A DNA stretch of 64,000 nt from Pomacea canaliculata (taxonomy: Eukaryota > Mollusca > Gastropoda > Architaenioglossa > Ampullariidae): positions 1,612,001 through 1,676,000 of the forward strand of contig NC_037602.1 in assembly GCF_003073045.1 (NCBI RefSeq). The letters run 5' to 3'. Below, in pieces: positions 59,710 to 64,000 of this stretch. Position 1 is the first letter of the stretch; every line of letters begins with the position of its first letter. Position numbers and translations under genes: made by a program. The notes beneath the pieces were generated by a model that worked only from the letters and a program-made list of their open reading frames with translations, ran no database searches and had not been told where the DNA came from.

Positions 59710-62340
59710 ATGGGGATGCTGTCGGCGGTGCTGGGGTTCACTTTCATTGTGTCGGGGCTCGGCGCGGACACCTACGAGGAGGCCCTCAATCTCTACAGGT
59801 CCACCTTTCATGGAGATGTAAGATGTAGTTTATTCCACGTTTCATATGTTAATTATTACATTTCATTACCTAATTTTATATTTTCATCTTTGTTTTCTTT
59901 ACTAAAAAATTTGCAGGGCCATATTTTATGATAATGAATGAAATGTTTTGCCTGCTCCCTCCCCACGTAACATGGAGGTGAAGTCTCTCGTGACTTGTCT
60001 TCAGACCTTCACGGCTCTTCTCTCTTTTGTCATTTTGTTTTCAATAACATGCTTTATCAATTCTTATTTATTTGTACGATTGGATTTCTTCTCGATGTTA
60101 TCTGTCTTCTTTCACTTTATTCTCTCGTTTCCCCTTTCTTCTCATTCAGTTGAATTCGGTCGCACACTTTCTTTGTAGACATTTTATACAAAGTTGTTTA
60201 TAATCACTTTGCCGGAATAAGGTAAATTGTTTATAATCGTTTTGAATAAAGTAAGTTGTTAATCATAATCTTTGTGTAAAGAAAGTTGCGTGAACACAGC
60301 GCGAGGTTCATTGGGTGACATCGGGTGCTGCATGACAAGCCCAAGTGCCATGACAATAATACAAGAGGAACATTGTGGAATAAGTATACAACAGTAACCA
60401 GTGGCCAACAGTTACAAAAGATTTCAGAAAGGAAATAGTTGAGGACAGAAAACAAAAGTCAGTCACAAAACAGTTTTTGGTACTGATGACATCATTCGTG
60501 GTGTGTTGTTTACATGAATTGTTGACTTTGTCAGTGACTAAAGATACTGTAATCTGAACATCTAGTGTTTATTGGTAGAGATTTGCTTGTTTATTTGTTG
60601 GTTTTTTTCGCTCAGGGTACGTACTACGGGGACGCTGGCGGGGGAGGAACGTGTTCCTACGGGGTACAAAACCCTCCGGTTGCTAGGCAGGTGAAGTACC
60701 CGGTGGCTCTCAACCGACCTCAGTTCTTGAACTCAGTCATGTGCGGGACCTGCTGGAAGGTGAGTGAACACACGTGTACTTGATGTGTTATGAGTGAACA
60801 CACGTGTACTTGATGTGTTCACTTCATTCTCCCTCCCTTAGTCTTTGCCGCTTGTGTCCCCTGTTCTTCTTATTCTCAGGAACTGTGTGCAGGTGACTGC
60901 GTCAGGACATGGCTTGGGCAACAACCCTATACGAGGGGAGTTCCTCGTCTTTGTTGACGACTTGTGTCCGGGATGTCAGGCTGGTAAGTCTTGCTTTGTT
61001 TTTTTCGTCCCCTGCACTCCCCAATCCTCGCTATACCGAGTGTTTTAGCAACATCACCCTGCTGCTATACCATGCGGTGACTTTAGCAACATAACACCCT
61101 TCATCTGGATCATGTAGTTTTGTCTTTTAAAGTCTCATCCTGACGAAGATTTTGTCATCTACCACATCATCATTACGGAGGTTTTGTGCAGCTATCGCGG
61201 TCCTCAAGCAGACTAAAATATTACTATAAAATATTACTATAAAATATTACTACGCCCATGTTGAAGTCAGAAACGTGTTACATCTGCTTTGTAAGGTATT
61301 TATAGCACATGCAAATTTTTTGCGATAAGTAAACCTGTCAAGTTGGTTAATCTGCATAACCGAGGGTGTGGTGTGTAAGGGTGGGGAGGAGCGAATAAAT
61401 GTCGAAAAGACAGAAGAAAGAGATGAGTTTGTTACCTGTCTGTACTTGAAGGGGACCTTGACTTTGGAGTGGACGGTGATGGCCGTTGGGATATCACCAT
61501 TCAAGCTGTTCAGTGTCCAGTGGGCTCTGGCAACGTGCAGTTCAAGTTCCAGGGGTCCAATCCTTGGTACCTCAAGCTTCAGGTGCAGAATTCGCGGTAA
61601 GTGGGCGAAGGTGAGTCAGGGTGCGAGTGGCTTGCGACACTACCATCTTCACGCGTCCTCTTTTTTCTTCCACCATTATTATTTACGAAGCTGGTAAACA
61701 AACTCGTAAATGCTCTAGATCCGAGGTAGAAGCAAATCATATAGACTGACTAGTATATCATAGGAATATCAATGGTTACCTGTGAAACACCCACACACAC
61801 ACCAACACAGAGAGAGAGAGAAGGGAATGGAAAGCAGAAGCAGAAAGCCGACTAAGACGAAGAAGACGACACTGCTGATAATGATGATCGTCGTCGTGAA
61901 CAAGATTGATATAATAGTTTTCTATACATATATATAATTACCTGTGGTTTCAGACTGGCGGTGCACAAGATGGAGATTGACCATAACGGCTGGCAGCCCA
62001 TGAAGCACACGTCTGACGGATTCTTTGTCTTCAACTCGGGGCCCGTCAACGGCAGTTTCCGAGTGAGACTAACGGCCGTCAACGGCGCTCAGATCATCGA
62101 CACCATCCCCAGAGTGGGTACGTGTGACAGACACAAAGTCTTTTCTATCTGAAATTATTTTCATCTGGTCTTTGAGCACAGTAATTTTCATTTATTTATT
62201 TGACTGTGTCTTGCGTCTTAAGCAAATACCAGACACATAATGGAAACAAATACCAGTCACGTGATGTAAACGAATACCAGTGATGTCATGTAAACAAATA
62301 AAAGTGACTTCATGTAAACAAATAACAGTCAAATTATGGA

Positions 62341-62376
<36 letters not shown>

Positions 62377-62477
62377 ACCTGGCTGATTAGTGTTTGTTTC
62401 TTACCTGTGCAGAAAGCGACAGCGTTTTTCCCGGACAAAATCAGTTCCCACTGGACACAAGCCTGCCTCACGCCTAA
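59710..62477 (+). CDS. Secreted expansin-like protein 2
   Basis: Exons 59710-59817, 60616-60759, 60893-60983, 61452-61596, 61954-62117 and 62413-62477 give 238 aa. Exon lengths 108, 144, 91, 145, 164 and 65 equal those of gene 1 except for one missing codon in exon 5, so the pair is a tandem duplicate. The signal peptide is MGMLSAVLGFTFIVSGLGA. Conserved features: GTYYGDAGGGGTCSYG, MCGTCW, FVDDLCPGCQAG and DLDFG at 116-120 in the barrel domain, then NVQFKFQGSNPWY, LTAVNGAQ and a GQNQFPLDTSLPHA end. All six cysteines are kept. The final intron carries a 33-A run about 36 bp before the acceptor. It is likely secreted with the same role as gene 1. ATTAAA at 62593 may be its poly(A) signal. Confidence 0.93.
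62344..62376. repeat. Poly-A tract in expansin-like 2 intron 5
   Basis: Thirty-three consecutive A, preceded by three to four imperfect repeats of AAACAAATA(C/A)CAGT(C/G)A (about 62245-62340). This could be the tail of a retroposed element, but no SINE body was identified. Confidence 0.8.
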
Positions 62478-62689
62478 CTCCATGTGCGGGAAGATTCACA
62501 AGTCACGTGGTGGGAATATTTCATGAAACAACCCTCGGCTCTTTGTTGAGCTCAGTAGGATTCCCGTGTTACCGAGATATAGATATAGTTCATTAAAAGT
62601 GTGTCATGACACAGGATGACACTATTTTTTCCGTTTCACCTAGATATAGATATATTTGATTAAAATTGGATTCTAACAAAACACTTAAT

Positions 62690-62800
62690 AATAATAACAA
62701 CAACAACAAGAATTATAATAAGCACTTGCTTGTATAGCGCCTTATCTCCCCTGTAGACAAGCTCAAGGCGCGTCACAGATGACAGATGTTGTGACGTGAA
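62690..62800. repeat. Possible SINE/MITE remnant with TATAGCGCCTT core
   Basis: A run of AATAATAACAACAACAAC is followed by GCACTTGCTTGTATAGCGCC, then a CTCAAGGCGCG stretch. From memory, the pair 'TATAGCGCCTT ... GCTCAAGGCGC' resembles a dispersed family common in marine invertebrates. Only one copy is present here, so support is weak. Confidence 0.4.
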
Positions 62801-62858
62801 AATAAGTTGACGTCAGAACAAAATGACGGTACTCCAGGCCAAAGGTCAGCGTCTACAC

Positions 62859-63058
62859 CAGGGGTGGGCAATTAATTTTCCCAAGGGGCCGCATGAGAAA
62901 CTGGGATGGTTCTAGAGGGCCGGACTAATATAGTTAACTCAGTGTTACCCAATACTGTATGTATAGTATATATACTGGCGGGCTGGCCAGCGGGCGGGCC
63001 GGTCAGAGACAGGAGGCGGGCCGGATCCGGCCCGCGGGCCGGCGTTTGCCCAGGTCTG
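62859..63058. mobile_element. 200-bp hAT-like MITE with perfect 8-bp target duplication
   Basis: Left end CAGGGGTGGGCAATTAATTT, right end GCGTTTGCCCAGGTCTG, forming imperfect inverted repeats. GTCTACAC is present exactly on both sides (62851-62858 and 63059-63066), the diagnostic 8-bp hAT target duplication. The interior is rich in GGGCCG motifs and has no transposase frame. Confidence 0.9.
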
Positions 63059-63066
63059 GTCTACAC

Positions 63067-64000
63067 GCAACACGAAGGCACTCCACATGTCAAGTCTGCA
63101 GGTCGACAAGGGACTGAAGTCACCGAAACACAGAGGCAGCACATTCCATACACACGATGGCAGCCCGTCATAAACATAAACAATCACGAGTCACACACGA
63201 GCAAGACATCACATCAGACACAAGTACAACGACCTCTGCCGCCTCCAGCCAGTGAGGCCAGGGGACATCACTGTGAGACCAGGGGACGTGACTGTAACTC
63301 AGCTTTGCAAGGTCCCCGTGTTACACGTGCATTTCATGAACATTTATTATGATACAGTGTCTGGCACTAACAGACAAAGCGTATCTCCCTTGTCAGACGA
63401 AAATCACACACAATCACAGACTCAATGCTGTCTCCATCACTGTCCCCACGTCTGGTTCACTGGAAGGAACGTGCCGGACTGTCATTATTAGTACCTGCTC
63501 ATCCCACGACCATTAAGTGTCCCCACGTGGTAAACTAAGGCTGAACTCTCTGTAAAGTCTGTTGAAATAGTTGTGTTTTTATTTTGTACACATGGAGCAT
63601 AGACACGCAGGTTGGACGTTTGACCTCTAGCGCCGCTGTGCAATGTGTCACGTGACAAACCCAGATGTAACCCTTAACCCTTTGGATTCTCTGAAATCTT
63701 TCTCTACCAACATCCTTACCACACTCAGGAGCATACAGGTTGTGTGAAGTTTGGATAATACCGAATACAACTATACCGGCAAGAGGAGAAAATGGGACTG
63801 CGGACGACAAGGGAAGTAACGCCGTCAAAATGACGTTCCGATATCTGTTCGCAATGTTGCGGTTGTTTCCCTTGCTATGTGAGCCGCTACCCGATGATGA
63901 ACCCCTTTAAAAAGTCTTCGCGTGGATGCAGGCCATTGTACCAGCAACAAAATTGCAGGCTTGTCACTCTCTGTAAATAAACTGGAACTGTAAAAGTGTC
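63067..64000. other. 3' end of window, no gene recognised
   Basis: No conserved exon is visible. AATAAA near 63976 and a TTTAAAAAG near 63907 are isolated signals with no attached gene model. The two expansin-like genes suggest looking for a third copy beyond the edge, but none begins here. Confidence 0.45.

Overview
The window is eukaryotic, from an invertebrate animal; a gastropod or other mollusc is my best guess. This rests on small exons split by 0.1-2.6 kb introns with GT/GC...AG junctions, abundant microsatellites and minisatellites, MITE-like DNA transposons, SINE-like pieces, and an expansin-like gene family known from molluscs as well as plants and microbes. The species assignment is inference; no database was searched. 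All supported genes lie on the + strand.

Layout. (1) 204-6988: DUF885-family predicted zinc metallopeptidase, copy 1, with its 5' exons cut off by the window edge. (2) 10882-18134: copy 2, a complete 17-exon secreted form (633 aa modelled) with a TATA box. (3) about 19480-21200: copy 3, a decayed pseudogene keeping pieces of exons 8, 16 and 17. (4) 24641-33091: copy 4, 15 coding exons, 615 aa, apparently without a signal peptide. (5) 33092-42140: gene-poor, with SINE-like and MITE repeats and a diverged 2-kb tandem duplication. (6) 42440-52702: copy 5, the most diverged copy, with a promoter-like GC-rich start, an ambiguous N-terminus and introns rich in DNA transposons. (7) 55383-58197 and 59710-62477: two tandem expansin-like secreted proteins (239 and 238 aa), each with six exons and its own TATA box.

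I built the gene models by joining exons whose reading phase and conserved protein motifs agree between copies. The four intact DUF885 copies share exon lengths (131, 136, 69, 116, 250, 87, 92/95, 105/108, 61, 108, 65, 72 and 170 nt) and intron phases, so they arose by tandem duplication. All keep the HETxPGHH zinc-site motif, the GW(G/A)LYxExLGEE segment and the YLTWPGQATAYK motif.

The secreted copies 1 and 2, together with the secreted expansin-like proteins, may serve extracellular digestion. The sequence does not prove this. The most unusual signals are minisatellites in the intron after exon 3 that multiply a real splice junction, a local duplication of promoter plus first exon, several GC-AG introns, and two alternative N-termini for copy 5.
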